DNA from: Bacteroidales bacterium
Lineage (GTDB): Bacteria > Bacteroidota > Bacteroidia > Bacteroidales > P3
Direction of reading: 5' to 3'
NCBI GenBank assembly: GCA_017530105.1
Contig: JAFXMW010000051.1
Span: 1-32,070 of the forward strand
DNA length: 32,070 nucleotides
Shown: positions 16,663 through 24,362 of the stretch, piece after piece
Layout: each line of letters begins with the position of its first letter
How positions within the stretch are numbered: position 1 is the stretch's first letter
Notes under the pieces: model-generated
Told to the model about the DNA's origin: nothing
What the model saw: the letters and a program-made list of their open reading frames with translations, nothing else
The model's database searches: none
Made by a program: the position numbers and the translations under genes

Positions 16663-17856
16663 TCAGTTCAGCCAGTGGCGGGGATTGAGGGGGTCGGTGC
16701 CGTACCAAAGCTGGAAACAGAACTCCGACAAGGGGTCGTCGCCTTTGTAGACGGTTCCGATATTCTGGTTGGCAGAGACTTTTGTCCCTGCAGACACACT
16801 CACCGTACCCAAGCCTGCATACACCGTAAGGTATTTTCCGTGAGTAATAATCACCCCTTTCGAGCCTCCCGGAGCATCGAAAATCCTTGAAACCGTGCCT
16901 GCCGCCACAGCCCGCACCGCTGTTCCGGGTGTGCAGTTGAGGTCTATGCCCAAGTTGCGGTTCTGACCGCCCGAAGCCCTGGTATACAGTCCATACTCCC
17001 GTGCCACGGATTTGTAATGCACCGGCCACGCCATGCGTCCCTTGTTCCGTGCGAAATCGCTCGAATTGGCATCGCCTCCCGAAGGAGCCGACGTGCCTTT
17101 CCCTCCTCCGCCACCGCTGGCAGGCTTGTTGCTCTTGGCCACCTCGGCATTAATCAACTGCTGGATTTTCTGTTGCAACTGCCGTTTCTGCTCCTCTTTC
17201 TTGCTTATCTGCTGCTGAAGGCTGCGCTCGGTTTGCTGGCTCTTGTTCAATTTCTGCTGGTGTTGCTGCTGTTCGCGGGCAAGGGCTTGCTTCTGTTTGC
17301 GTTCCTGCGCAAGAAGGGTGGTCTTCTCGTTGCGTTGCCTTTGCAGGTCAAGGTCGAGATTGGCAAACACCTGTTCGCGGCGTTGAATGACCGTGGCCTG
17401 GTGTTTGCGATAGCGCGAATACTCCTTGAAATACTTCATCTTGAGATAGGAGTAGTTGTATGTAGCATTGTCGAAAACAAGGGCAGTGGAACTGACATTG
17501 CCGCGCAGACCATACAGTGTGCGAACCACTTTGGCATACTCCGACTTCATGCTGTCAATCTGGCTGCGTACCACACGCAACGAGTCCTCAGTACGTACTA
17601 TCTGTTTGTCGAGCAGATTCTTCTGACTATTGATATTCTCAATAAGCCGGTTGCGCTCGTCGATACGTTTGCTGATAAGGGTTATCTGACGAGTGGAGTT
17701 ACTGGAATTCTTTTTAGCCTTGTTCAACTCTTTGTTGAGTCGGGCTATTTCCTTCTCAATACGGGCCTTGTCGTTTTCAAGTTGCTTTTTGCTCTGTCCC
17801 TGGACAGTTCCCGCCACTATCATCAGGCACAGCAGCAATGTGAGTATTCGTCTCAT
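16663..17856 (-). CDS. EnvC-like murein hydrolase activator (degenerate M23 domain)
   Basis: The 397-residue periplasmic protein has a signal peptide (about 1-21). Long coiled-coil segments follow at about 22-110 and 160-240. A Gly/Ser linker spans 246-265 and a C-terminal LytM/M23 fold about 275-397. The zinc ligands expected of active M23 enzymes are replaced: Asn301 where His is expected in the N-x-G-I-D motif (Asp305 kept), Gly348 for the YAHL His, and Cys380 for the HFEI/L-W His. This matches EnvC/NlpD-type activators, which open the active site of N-acetylmuramoyl-L-alanine amidases during cell separation instead of cutting. It lies downstream of the phosphofructokinase gene, separated by a strong hairpin. 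Confidence 0.88.
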   Translation of the reverse strand: MRRILTLLLCLMIVAGTVQGQSKKQLENDKARIEKEIARLNKELNKAKKNSSNSTRQITLISKRIDERNRLIENINSQKNLLDKQIVRTEDSLRVVRSQIDSMKSEYAKVVRTLYGLRGNVSSTALVFDNATYNYSYLKMKYFKEYSRYRKHQATVIQRREQVFANLDLDLQRQRNEKTTLLAQERKQKQALAREQQQHQQKLNKSQQTERSLQQQISKKEEQKRQLQQKIQQLINAEVAKSNKPASGGGGGKGTSAPSGGDANSSDFARNKGRMAWPVHYKSVAREYGLYTRASGGQNRNLGIDLNCTPGTAVRAVAAGTVSRIFDAPGGSKGVIITHGKYLTVYAGLGTVSVSAGTKVSANQNIGTVYKGDDPLSEFCFQLWYGTDPLNPRHWLN

Positions 17857-17872
17857 TTATTGTAAAAGATTA

Positions 17873-17939
17873 AAACGGTGATTAGTGGTTGGACATTGCC
17901 TATGCCCAACCACCAATCACCTGTCATCTATCACCGTTT
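17873..17939. repeat. Intergenic palindrome between phosphofructokinase and envC-like genes
   Basis: A 16-base inverted repeat with one mismatch (17877-17892 with 17906-17921, loop 17893-17905) lies inside a wider pair of 9-base arms (17873-17881 and 17931-17939). It fills the whole gap at the phosphofructokinase stop codon. No T tract follows on the minus strand, so it may be a processing or stability hairpin instead of an intrinsic terminator. Confidence 0.7.
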
Positions 17940-19167
17940 ACCAATTCAGTATCCGCTTGAAGTCATACTCCTCGGGGTTGGGGAGATACTTCTTGGCGGC
18001 CTCATAGTCATCAGGCGTGATATAGTCCATGATATCGTTGATATAGGACTGTACCTTGTTGGTGTTCACATTCACACGGCGCGGCGGAATCTTGCCCGTC
18101 TCGGGATCTTGCAAATCTTTCAGATACAAGGGAGATACATTACCCTGGTGGTCGGTGTATACCATGCAGCCTGTGCAACCCTGGTTGAAAAGGGTGTGCA
18201 CGCCCATACCCATCAGCGAGCAATAGGTGAGGTCGAAAGCAATAGGCGTATGGCAACGGATTTCGTAACCCACTTCCACCGGACGGCTCTTCACCTTCAA
18301 GCCCAGTTCTTTCATCTTGCGTTCAAGCAAGTCGTTGAAGATATGAGCCTTCGACACCTTGCCCAGTTCGGGGTGACCGTGGTCGTCATAGCTGAAGTGA
18401 ATGCCGGAATTCTTGATTTCATCGTCCGAAAGGCTATGGAACACGCCCTCCGAAATCATGGCGCAACCATAATTGATACCCATGATTTTGCGTTTGACGA
18501 TACAGCTGACCACCAGATTGATAATCTTTTCGACAGTAATCTCCGTCTTGTTGAAAAACTCGGGAATCACAACCATGGGATAATGGCAAGCACCGGCGAT
18601 ACCCAAAGCCAGATGACCAGCCGAGCGGCCCATAGCCGACACCACAAACCAGTTCTCCGATGTGCGGGCATCCTCCATCACTGCAGTGCAAATCACCGTG
18701 CCCTGAGCCTTGGCACTGTTATAGCCGAAAGTAGGCGAACCGTTAGGCAACGGCAAATCGTTGTCAATAGTCTTGGGCACATGAATATTGGCGATGGGAT
18801 AATGCTTGCTCTCCAAAAACTTGGCGATACGGTTAGCCGTCGACGCAGTGTCGTCGCCGCCGACAGTAACAAGCAACTTCACGTCATTATCCTTAAAGAA
18901 AGGAAGGTTGAACCTTTTCTCAAAGTCCTCGTCGGTAGGTTTGAAACGGCTCATCTTCAAGATGCTGCCGCCTTTGTTGAAAATTTCGTCAGCCATCAGG
19001 AAATCAAGTTCCTGCATACGGGGTTTGTCGGTAAACAAGGCACTATAGCCACCGTGCAAACCAATCACACGGTAACCGTCGCGCAAGAATGTTTTAGCCA
19101 CTGAGGCCACCACGGTGTTCATTCCAGGGGCTGGACCGCCGCCTGTGAGGATAGCAATACTTTTCAT
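17938..19167 (-). CDS. pfp: PPi-type 6-phosphofructokinase
   Basis: The enzyme phosphorylates fructose 6-phosphate in glycolysis. The 409-residue protein has ILTGGGPAPGMN at the N-terminus, GGDDT at 103-107, PKTIDND at 131-137 and MGRSAGH at 179-185. Asp106 in place of the Gly of ATP enzymes, and Lys132 in PKTIDND in place of Gly, are the hallmarks of pyrophosphate-dependent members. It is therefore predicted to use PPi and to work reversibly, as is common in anaerobes. The phosphoryl donor is predicted from those two residues only. It has its own promoter box and a 5' leader of about 90 bases. Confidence 0.9.
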   Translation of the reverse strand: MKSIAILTGGGPAPGMNTVVASVAKTFLRDGYRVIGLHGGYSALFTDKPRMQELDFLMADEIFNKGGSILKMSRFKPTDEDFEKRFNLPFFKDNDVKLLVTVGGDDTASTANRIAKFLESKHYPIANIHVPKTIDNDLPLPNGSPTFGYNSAKAQGTVICTAVMEDARTSENWFVVSAMGRSAGHLALGIAGACHYPMVVIPEFFNKTEITVEKIINLVVSCIVKRKIMGINYGCAMISEGVFHSLSDDEIKNSGIHFSYDDHGHPELGKVSKAHIFNDLLERKMKELGLKVKSRPVEVGYEIRCHTPIAFDLTYCSLMGMGVHTLFNQGCTGCMVYTDHQGNVSPLYLKDLQDPETGKIPPRRVNVNTNKVQSYINDIMDYITPDDYEAAKKYLPNPEEYDFKRILNW

Positions 19168-19255
19168 AAGCCAATTATATTATATCTGTCATCAAATTAT
19201 TTCCAAATCACATTAATTCACAATGTTATTGCCCAAATAGGCAGAAATTGTAATG

Positions 19256-19263
19256 CAAAGATA
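19256..19263 (-). promoter_or_regulatory. pfp promoter -7 box
   Basis: Minus-strand TATCTTTG (exact TAnnTTTG) lies 88 bases upstream of the pfp ATG and just downstream of the neighbouring secreted-protein gene. The leader 19168-19255 is AT-rich and shows no recognised riboswitch. Confidence 0.6.
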
Positions 19264-19295
19264 CACTTTTTTTTCCATATAACGGAAAACTTTTC

Positions 19296-20444
19296 TCAGT
19301 TGGCACCTACGACAAGCCTTTCGGGTGGCACTACAATGCTGACGGGTTTCTTCGACAACGGGCTGAAATAAAGATACTCCACACTCACTCCTGCATCCTT
19401 CAAATACCCTGCCAGCCTCCTGCCCTCCTGCGAAAGAAATGCTCGCTCCACAGCCTTACGCAACGACTGCATCACCGACTTATCTTTCTCCATAGCCTGC
19501 ATCATCGTCTCCGACACCTCATAACGGTATGTCATCGTGCGGGCAACGGTATCCAGTCGGCAACTCACCAGCGTAGTGGTGCTGTCCACCCTCGAAGGGC
19601 ACTGTCTGTCAATCTCGTCGGCCACCACCTGCACTTTCTGCATCTTGCCACCACTCACGGCAGCCCCCTGCCCGAACACCATCTCCCACATCCAAGGAAC
19701 AATCACCATCTCCACCGAATCGGTATGTTGCTCGTTACGGTACACATGTCTCAAAGCCACCTCGCCGGTATACGACACAAAAGCCAGATGGTTCACCGTG
19801 TCCATAACCAGCGACGCCGCGCGATCCTTGCGCACATAGTCCATTTTCTCCACAATATACTTGCGCACCTCAGACCAATGGTCGGCCGAATAATCATACG
19901 TAAAAGTCATCACCTTCGCCGAATCGTCGTACCTACAGCCCACCATCGTCTCACCCTCGCCGGTGACATGGGGCAACTGGCTGTTCATGTGACGCGCCAG
20001 CCCTGCAATAAAGGTGCGTGCCTGCACCGGCAACGGAGGTGCCAGCACCGTCCGCAAATCAGCAGGCGAATAATGGAAAGCCGCCGTCCCCTCCCCCTTC
20101 GTCTTGCCCTTGGGAAGCTTCACCGCTAACCTCAAATAAAAGCCATAGTCGGCCACCGGGCTAATATCCCACAGTTCGTTGTGGGCAATATAGTTCAAAT
20201 ACCAGTCGGCATCCTGCACCTCCTGTCCCACCTCCAAGTCGAAGGTTAAACGGAAAAAGCGCAAATCAGCATCCATCGTAACGTGCGAAATCGAAAGATG
20301 ATTCTCGGCATCGTAATAAGGGATAATCGCCTTAATGTCCTTCTCGAGAGCATACAGTCGCGAAAAGTCCTCATCCTGCGCCGCAACTGGCAACGACAGT
20401 GCTCCAATCAGCGCAACCAGCATCAAATAATTAATTCTTTTCAT
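19296..20444 (-). CDS. Secreted protein with internal repeat domains, unknown function
   Basis: The 382-residue protein has a signal peptide (about 1-22, ending PVAAQ). Residues 152-250 and 277-375 align with each other by eye. Both hold a Q-P-x(8)-T-x-V-x-C-R-x-D core, followed by MT(F/Y) strands, a charged helix and a terminal VIVP segment. An N-terminal stretch (about 36-130) appears to be a third, diverged copy. I do not recognise the family. Its ATG overlaps the lipoate ligase stop by 14 bases (20431-20444), so the two are co-transcribed and probably translationally coupled. The link between lipoylation and a periplasmic protein is not explained. Confidence 0.75.
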   Translation of the reverse strand: MKRINYLMLVALIGALSLPVAAQDEDFSRLYALEKDIKAIIPYYDAENHLSISHVTMDADLRFFRLTFDLEVGQEVQDADWYLNYIAHNELWDISPVADYGFYLRLAVKLPKGKTKGEGTAAFHYSPADLRTVLAPPLPVQARTFIAGLARHMNSQLPHVTGEGETMVGCRYDDSAKVMTFTYDYSADHWSEVRKYIVEKMDYVRKDRAASLVMDTVNHLAFVSYTGEVALRHVYRNEQHTDSVEMVIVPWMWEMVFGQGAAVSGGKMQKVQVVADEIDRQCPSRVDSTTTLVSCRLDTVARTMTYRYEVSETMMQAMEKDKSVMQSLRKAVERAFLSQEGRRLAGYLKDAGVSVEYLYFSPLSKKPVSIVVPPERLVVGAN

Positions 20445-21399
20445 ATATCAGCGAAAAAATATCAGTCAAAATCTTTGTCTCCTCGCAATCGCCCGTAGCG
20501 GGTGGTTCCTGAATGGAAGCACCCTTGAGCAGTCTTTCGGCCAGGGCAATGGTGTCGGGGAAGAGACTGTCCGAAGCAATCCTAACCCCCGCAATGGTGG
20601 CCGAAGACTCGTCCACCTCGACCTCAATTTCCACTCCACCCCACTCAAAACGCTCCGACCTCTGAGCCACAAACTGCCCCCAATTGCCATATTTCCATTC
20701 GCTACTGGCAAACTCACTGTGCAAAGCCTCCACAGGTTCGCACTTGGCCAGCTCGTCGAAATCGAGCCGCTGCGCCTTGCCATATTCCCGCTCAAAAGCC
20801 TCCACCAGCCGCGGAATCAGTCCCTCAGCCGTAATCTCGGGCATCAACTCGGCAAGGTTCACCACCCGCGAATGGACCGAAGCAACGCCATGTTTCTGCA
20901 ACTTTGCCGGATGGGGTTTAAGGTAACGCTGCATCTCCGTCGTACTCACATTGATGAGGATGGTGCCGTGATGCAGTCTGGCATGTCGCGACTTGGCAAA
21001 AGCATTGCCCGAGAACTTGCGGCCCTCGCACAGCACATCGTTCCTGCCGCTCACCTCTGTACTTAGTCCATAGGAGGCCACTGCCGCCTGAACCACTCCC
21101 AGCTGCCGCGCCACATCGTAGCTCTCATACGGTACCACAAAAGAAAAATTCAGGTTCTCCGTGTCGTGATACACTGCGCCGCCGCCAGTCTTGCGTCTCA
21201 TCAAGTAACCCCCGTCGGCCTCCAACCGCTGCACATCACATTCGGAAAATGGGTTCTGGTTGCGGCCTATCACCACCGTGCGGCGGTTGCGCCACAAATA
21301 CATCGTCACCTCGCCGTCGGAGGGCTGCGACAGCAGATAGTTCTCAACAGCGATGTTCAGATAAGGCTCGAACTGACTACTAATGACCAAACGTGACAT
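20431..21399 (-). CDS. lplA: Lipoate-protein ligase
   Basis: The enzyme activates free lipoate with ATP and attaches it to the lysine of lipoyl domains of 2-oxoacid dehydrogenases or GcvH. The 322-residue protein shows RRKTGGGAVYHD, GRNDVLCEGRKFSGNA (including the lipoyl-AMP-binding Lys) and LHHGTILIN, with an accessory C-terminal domain. The length is normal. The frame continues upstream, but MSRLVISSQFEPYLN matches the family N-terminus, so 21399 was chosen. The glycine-cleavage GcvH is a plausible substrate in a strain that also has glyA, but it is not in the window. Confidence 0.93.
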   Translation of the reverse strand: MSRLVISSQFEPYLNIAVENYLLSQPSDGEVTMYLWRNRRTVVIGRNQNPFSECDVQRLEADGGYLMRRKTGGGAVYHDTENLNFSFVVPYESYDVARQLGVVQAAVASYGLSTEVSGRNDVLCEGRKFSGNAFAKSRHARLHHGTILINVSTTEMQRYLKPHPAKLQKHGVASVHSRVVNLAELMPEITAEGLIPRLVEAFEREYGKAQRLDFDELAKCEPVEALHSEFASSEWKYGNWGQFVAQRSERFEWGGVEIEVEVDESSATIAGVRIASDSLFPDTIALAERLLKGASIQEPPATGDCEETKILTDIFSLIYEKN

Positions 21400-21662
21400 T
21401 ACTCTGGCTATTTTTGCGATAAAACAACTATTTCCCACAATAACGGCAAACAAGGGGGTTATAGTATGTCGCCACGATAAAAAGAGGTCAACAAATTCCT
21501 GCCCACACAGTCCCGCACCTCCCCCACAACCGCCTTTCAAAGTGAACCCAGCAAACCATCAACGGACATCCGTGCCAAAAACAAATCATATCAATCATAT
21601 AAACCATGTCGGTTATTCAACTGTACGTACAATGATATCACCAGCTTCGCTCGTTCCCCACC

Positions 21663-21722
21663 AGTTCTCCCATATTTCTCCCATATTTCTCCCATACAGC
21701 ATGGGAGAAATATGGGAGAACT
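21663..21722. repeat. Perfect 22-base inverted repeat with a third internal copy
   Basis: Arms 21663-21684 and 21701-21722 are exact reverse complements. The 16-base spacer begins with ATTTCTCCCAT, a further direct copy of the arm's inner half. It sits in the 449-base gap between porQ and lplA (21400-21848), where I see no credible gene. Small open frames across the gap run through the hairpin and have no features of a protein. Confidence 0.85.
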
Positions 21723-21848
21723 AATGGTGAAGAAATGGATAACGAGCGAAGTTACCGTTCGAGTGGAGTTAATTGGAAGAAAGTACGAAGATAACGGCCG
21801 GAGTGGTATCCGGTGGCAAAAAACACTTCCGGTTATGGCCGACAGCCG

Positions 21849-22889
21849 TTATTTGAAGAAACGGTCAAGACCGGTGGTGACGGAAATGAAGTTGGGGGCT
21901 TGCGACAAGTGGTAGTTGTTGCGCGAGTAGCAGATACGGAAACCCTTGAAATTAAACCCGATGCCAAAAGAGAAACCCGAGGTGTTGAAACGGTCGGCGG
22001 CTTTCATCTCCACCATCTGGCGGTAGCTGTAGCCCACCCGCAGGAAGAGCGATTGCTTGATAACCACTTCCACCCCCAGGCTGACGTGGCGGGCAAGGTT
22101 GTCGAACACCTTTTCGAAGTCCGATTTACCGACGGTCTGCCCCGTGAAGGGGTCGGTGACCGATGAGGGGTTGAGGGGGTCGTCGTAGACCAGATTCCAG
22201 GTTTGCAGCTCGTTGAGGGCAAACATCAGGTTGAACGGAGCATCCTGCAGTTTGTAGGAGCCTGCCAGCGAGAGCTCGAAAGGGAGTTTCTCGACATGGC
22301 CCGAGAAGGTGCTGAGCTGTGCCCCTATGTTACGTCCCATCAAGGTGGCGGCAAAGGCTTTGCTATCGGAGATATAGGTGGCGGCAAGGTCAATGCCGAA
22401 GGCCAGCGCGGTGTAGGATTCGTATTGCGAGAGGATGGGCTTGAAATTGGCACCGATGGAGACATTGTCGTCTATGGCACGACCCCAGCCAATGGTCATC
22501 ACATAGTCGGCTGCCGAGAAGGAGCCTGTGGGCTGTTCATACTCGTCATAGCCTTCGAAACTTCCATAACTGCCGAACTGAAGGCCGAAGGTGAAAGCCC
22601 CGAGGTGCTTGAAGTTGTGGCTGTAGGCCACGGAGCCAAAGTTAGCACCGGAAAAAACATTGACGTAGCCCACGGCAAGTTGGTTGTCGATGCGGCCGGA
22701 GACGAGCGACGGGTTGTCGAGCGAGAGGGTAAGGTCGTCGCTGTAGACGGAGAGGAAATCGAATCCCAACCCTGCGGCACGGGCGGAGAAAGGCATGTCG
22801 AGAATAGAGAGCGTCGACATGCCTGCCACCTGGGCACGGCTTGCAGCAAAGGTTGCAAGGAACAACAGCAGGGCTACGACCTTTTTCAT
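21849..22889 (-). CDS. porQ: Type IX secretion system protein PorQ
   Basis: The 346-residue protein has a signal peptide (about 1-19, ending ASRAQ) followed by an outer-membrane beta-barrel of the PorV/PorQ type. The family-typical mature start LSILDMPFSARAAGLGFD is present, with alternating strand/turn pattern to the C-terminal aromatic strand (TTGLDRFFK). PorQ belongs to the T9SS machinery, with PorU, PorV and PorZ forming the sorting/attachment complex. The presence of T9SS cargo in this window is consistent with it. The start at MKKVVALL (22889) was preferred over an upstream in-frame ATG that lies within the AATTGA repeat. Confidence 0.92.
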   Translation of the reverse strand: MKKVVALLLFLATFAASRAQVAGMSTLSILDMPFSARAAGLGFDFLSVYSDDLTLSLDNPSLVSGRIDNQLAVGYVNVFSGANFGSVAYSHNFKHLGAFTFGLQFGSYGSFEGYDEYEQPTGSFSAADYVMTIGWGRAIDDNVSIGANFKPILSQYESYTALAFGIDLAATYISDSKAFAATLMGRNIGAQLSTFSGHVEKLPFELSLAGSYKLQDAPFNLMFALNELQTWNLVYDDPLNPSSVTDPFTGQTVGKSDFEKVFDNLARHVSLGVEVVIKQSLFLRVGYSYRQMVEMKAADRFNTSGFSFGIGFNFKGFRICYSRNNYHLSQAPNFISVTTGLDRFFK

Positions 22890-22898
22890 GCGGTGCAG

Positions 22899-22988
22899 TA
22901 TCAAATTGACAATTGAGAATTGAAAAAGGGACAAATGCAATGCAGAGGTCTATTTTTCAATTCTCAATTATCAATCTTGCATTTGATA
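22899..22988. repeat. AATTGA-type inverted repeat between kamA and porQ
   Basis: The 22-base arms 22906-22927 and 22953-22974 are reverse complements with one mismatch. The 25-base spacer is unrelated sequence. A further pair, TATCAAA (22899-22905) and TTTGATA (22982-22988), lies outside. It fills the 99-base gap between the kamA stop and porQ ATG. Confidence 0.85.
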
Positions 22989-24248
22989 TTATTTGTTGTT
23001 GCGTTTCTTGTTGCGCTCGTGACGCATGAGGTGCTTGGGTTCAAGCGACATGCGGTCGGTTTCGAGCAACGAGGCTACACCTTCGTCCACACGGCGGTGG
23101 GCCTGGCAGGCTTCGCAATGGCAGTCTTCGTGGTATTCACGAGGCTCGGTGTAGGTAGTGATGACCCCTTCGAAATTGCGGAGAATGATTTTGTTGGGGC
23201 TCTGCGATATGATATAGCTGGGCATGACGGGCGTTTTGCCGCCGCCGCCGGGAGCGTCGACCACAAAGGTGGGTACGGCATAGCCGCTGGTGTGGCCACG
23301 GAGGTTTTCGATAATTTCGATACCCTTGCTCACAGGTGTGCGGAAGTGTTCGAGACCCATGCTCAAGTCGCATTGATAGATATAGTAAGGACGGACACGG
23401 TTTTTGACCAGTTCGTGCATGAGTTTCTTCATGACATGGACGCAGTCGTTTACACCGCGCAGCAAAACAGTCTGGTTGCCGAGGGGGATGCCGGCATTGG
23501 CCAATTTGGCCAGGGCTTCCTGTGCCTCGGGAGTCATCTCGTTGGGATGGTTGAAATGGGTGTTGAGCCAGACGGGATGGTATTTCTTGAGCATATTGCA
23601 GAGGTCGTCGGTGATACGCTGCGGGCACACCACGGGGGTGCGGCTGCCAATACGGACAATCTCGACATGGGGGATGGCGCGGAGACGGGAAATGATGTAT
23701 TCAAGTTTCTTGTCGCTTACCATGAGGGCGTCGCCACCACTGAGTAGGACATCGCGCACCTCGGGAGTCTTCTCGATGTATTCGAGGCACTTCTCGATAC
23801 GGTCCTGGGGAGATTCATCGTCCTTCTGGCCGGCAAAGCGGCGACGGGTGCAGTGGCGGCAGTACATGGAGCACATGTCGGTGATGAGGAACAGCACACG
23901 GTCGGGGTAGCGGTGGGTAAGGCCCGGGGCGGGAGAGTCTTCGTCCTCGTGCAAGGGGTCGTTAAGGTCGGCGGGGGCAATGTTGCACTCGGCACCGGCG
24001 GGGATGCACTGGCGACGGATGGGGTCGTACGGGTCGTTGGGGTCGATAAGACTGAGATAATAGGGAGTGATGGCCATGCGGAATTTGGCCAGGGCCTGTT
24101 TGATGCCTTCGGCCTCTTCGGGCGAGAAAGTAAAGTACTTGCTCAGTTCCTCGTAGGTCTCAATGCGGTTTTTAACTTGCCACTTCCAATCGTTCCACTG
24201 CTCGTCGGTTACAGCGGGGAAGAGTTCTTTTCTACGATTGACTTTCAT
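22989..24248 (-). CDS. kamA: Lysine 2,3-aminomutase
   Basis: This radical SAM, PLP-dependent enzyme converts L-lysine to beta-lysine, the first step of lysine fermentation. In the 419-residue protein, the cluster motif C-x3-C-x2-C is Cys126/130/133 in MCSMYCRHC. The PLP lysine is Lys338 in GGGGKTPVMP, and the substrate carboxylates are Asp294 and Asp331. The structural zinc cysteines are Cys269, Cys376, Cys378 and Cys381, all one residue offset from the Clostridium subterminale enzyme as I recall its numbering. It lies 114 bases downstream of kdd on the same strand. The rest of the lysine pathway is not in the window. Confidence 0.95.
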   Translation of the reverse strand: MKVNRRKELFPAVTDEQWNDWKWQVKNRIETYEELSKYFTFSPEEAEGIKQALAKFRMAITPYYLSLIDPNDPYDPIRRQCIPAGAECNIAPADLNDPLHEDEDSPAPGLTHRYPDRVLFLITDMCSMYCRHCTRRRFAGQKDDESPQDRIEKCLEYIEKTPEVRDVLLSGGDALMVSDKKLEYIISRLRAIPHVEIVRIGSRTPVVCPQRITDDLCNMLKKYHPVWLNTHFNHPNEMTPEAQEALAKLANAGIPLGNQTVLLRGVNDCVHVMKKLMHELVKNRVRPYYIYQCDLSMGLEHFRTPVSKGIEIIENLRGHTSGYAVPTFVVDAPGGGGKTPVMPSYIISQSPNKIILRNFEGVITTYTEPREYHEDCHCEACQAHRRVDEGVASLLETDRMSLEPKHLMRHERNKKRNNK

Positions 24249-24276
24249 ATCTTTATTTATTATTTGTTCTTAGAGC

Positions 24277-24360
24277 CTGCGGGAGGGTCTCCCCTACCCG
24301 CAGACTGTAGTGTGGGTCGGACTTGTCGGACCAGTCGGACTTGTCAGACTTGTCAGACAA
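24277..24360. repeat. Hairpin and five tandem 9-base repeats between kdd and kamA
   Basis: A 7-base-pair stem (24277-24283 with 24297-24303) is followed by five 9-base units GTCGGACTT/GTCGGACCA/GTCAGACTT at 24316-24360. They end three bases from the kdd stop. They may set the kdd/kamA expression ratio, but no function is shown. Confidence 0.7.
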
Positions 24361-24362
24361 TA

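Noticed and set aside
17873-17939. Intrinsic terminator after pfp
   Set aside because: The hairpin is strong but has no T tract, so it was listed as a repeat.
21383-21915. Two small plus-strand frames around the 22-base inverted repeat
   Set aside because: Their sequence is the palindrome and porQ antisense, with no conserved-looking segment.
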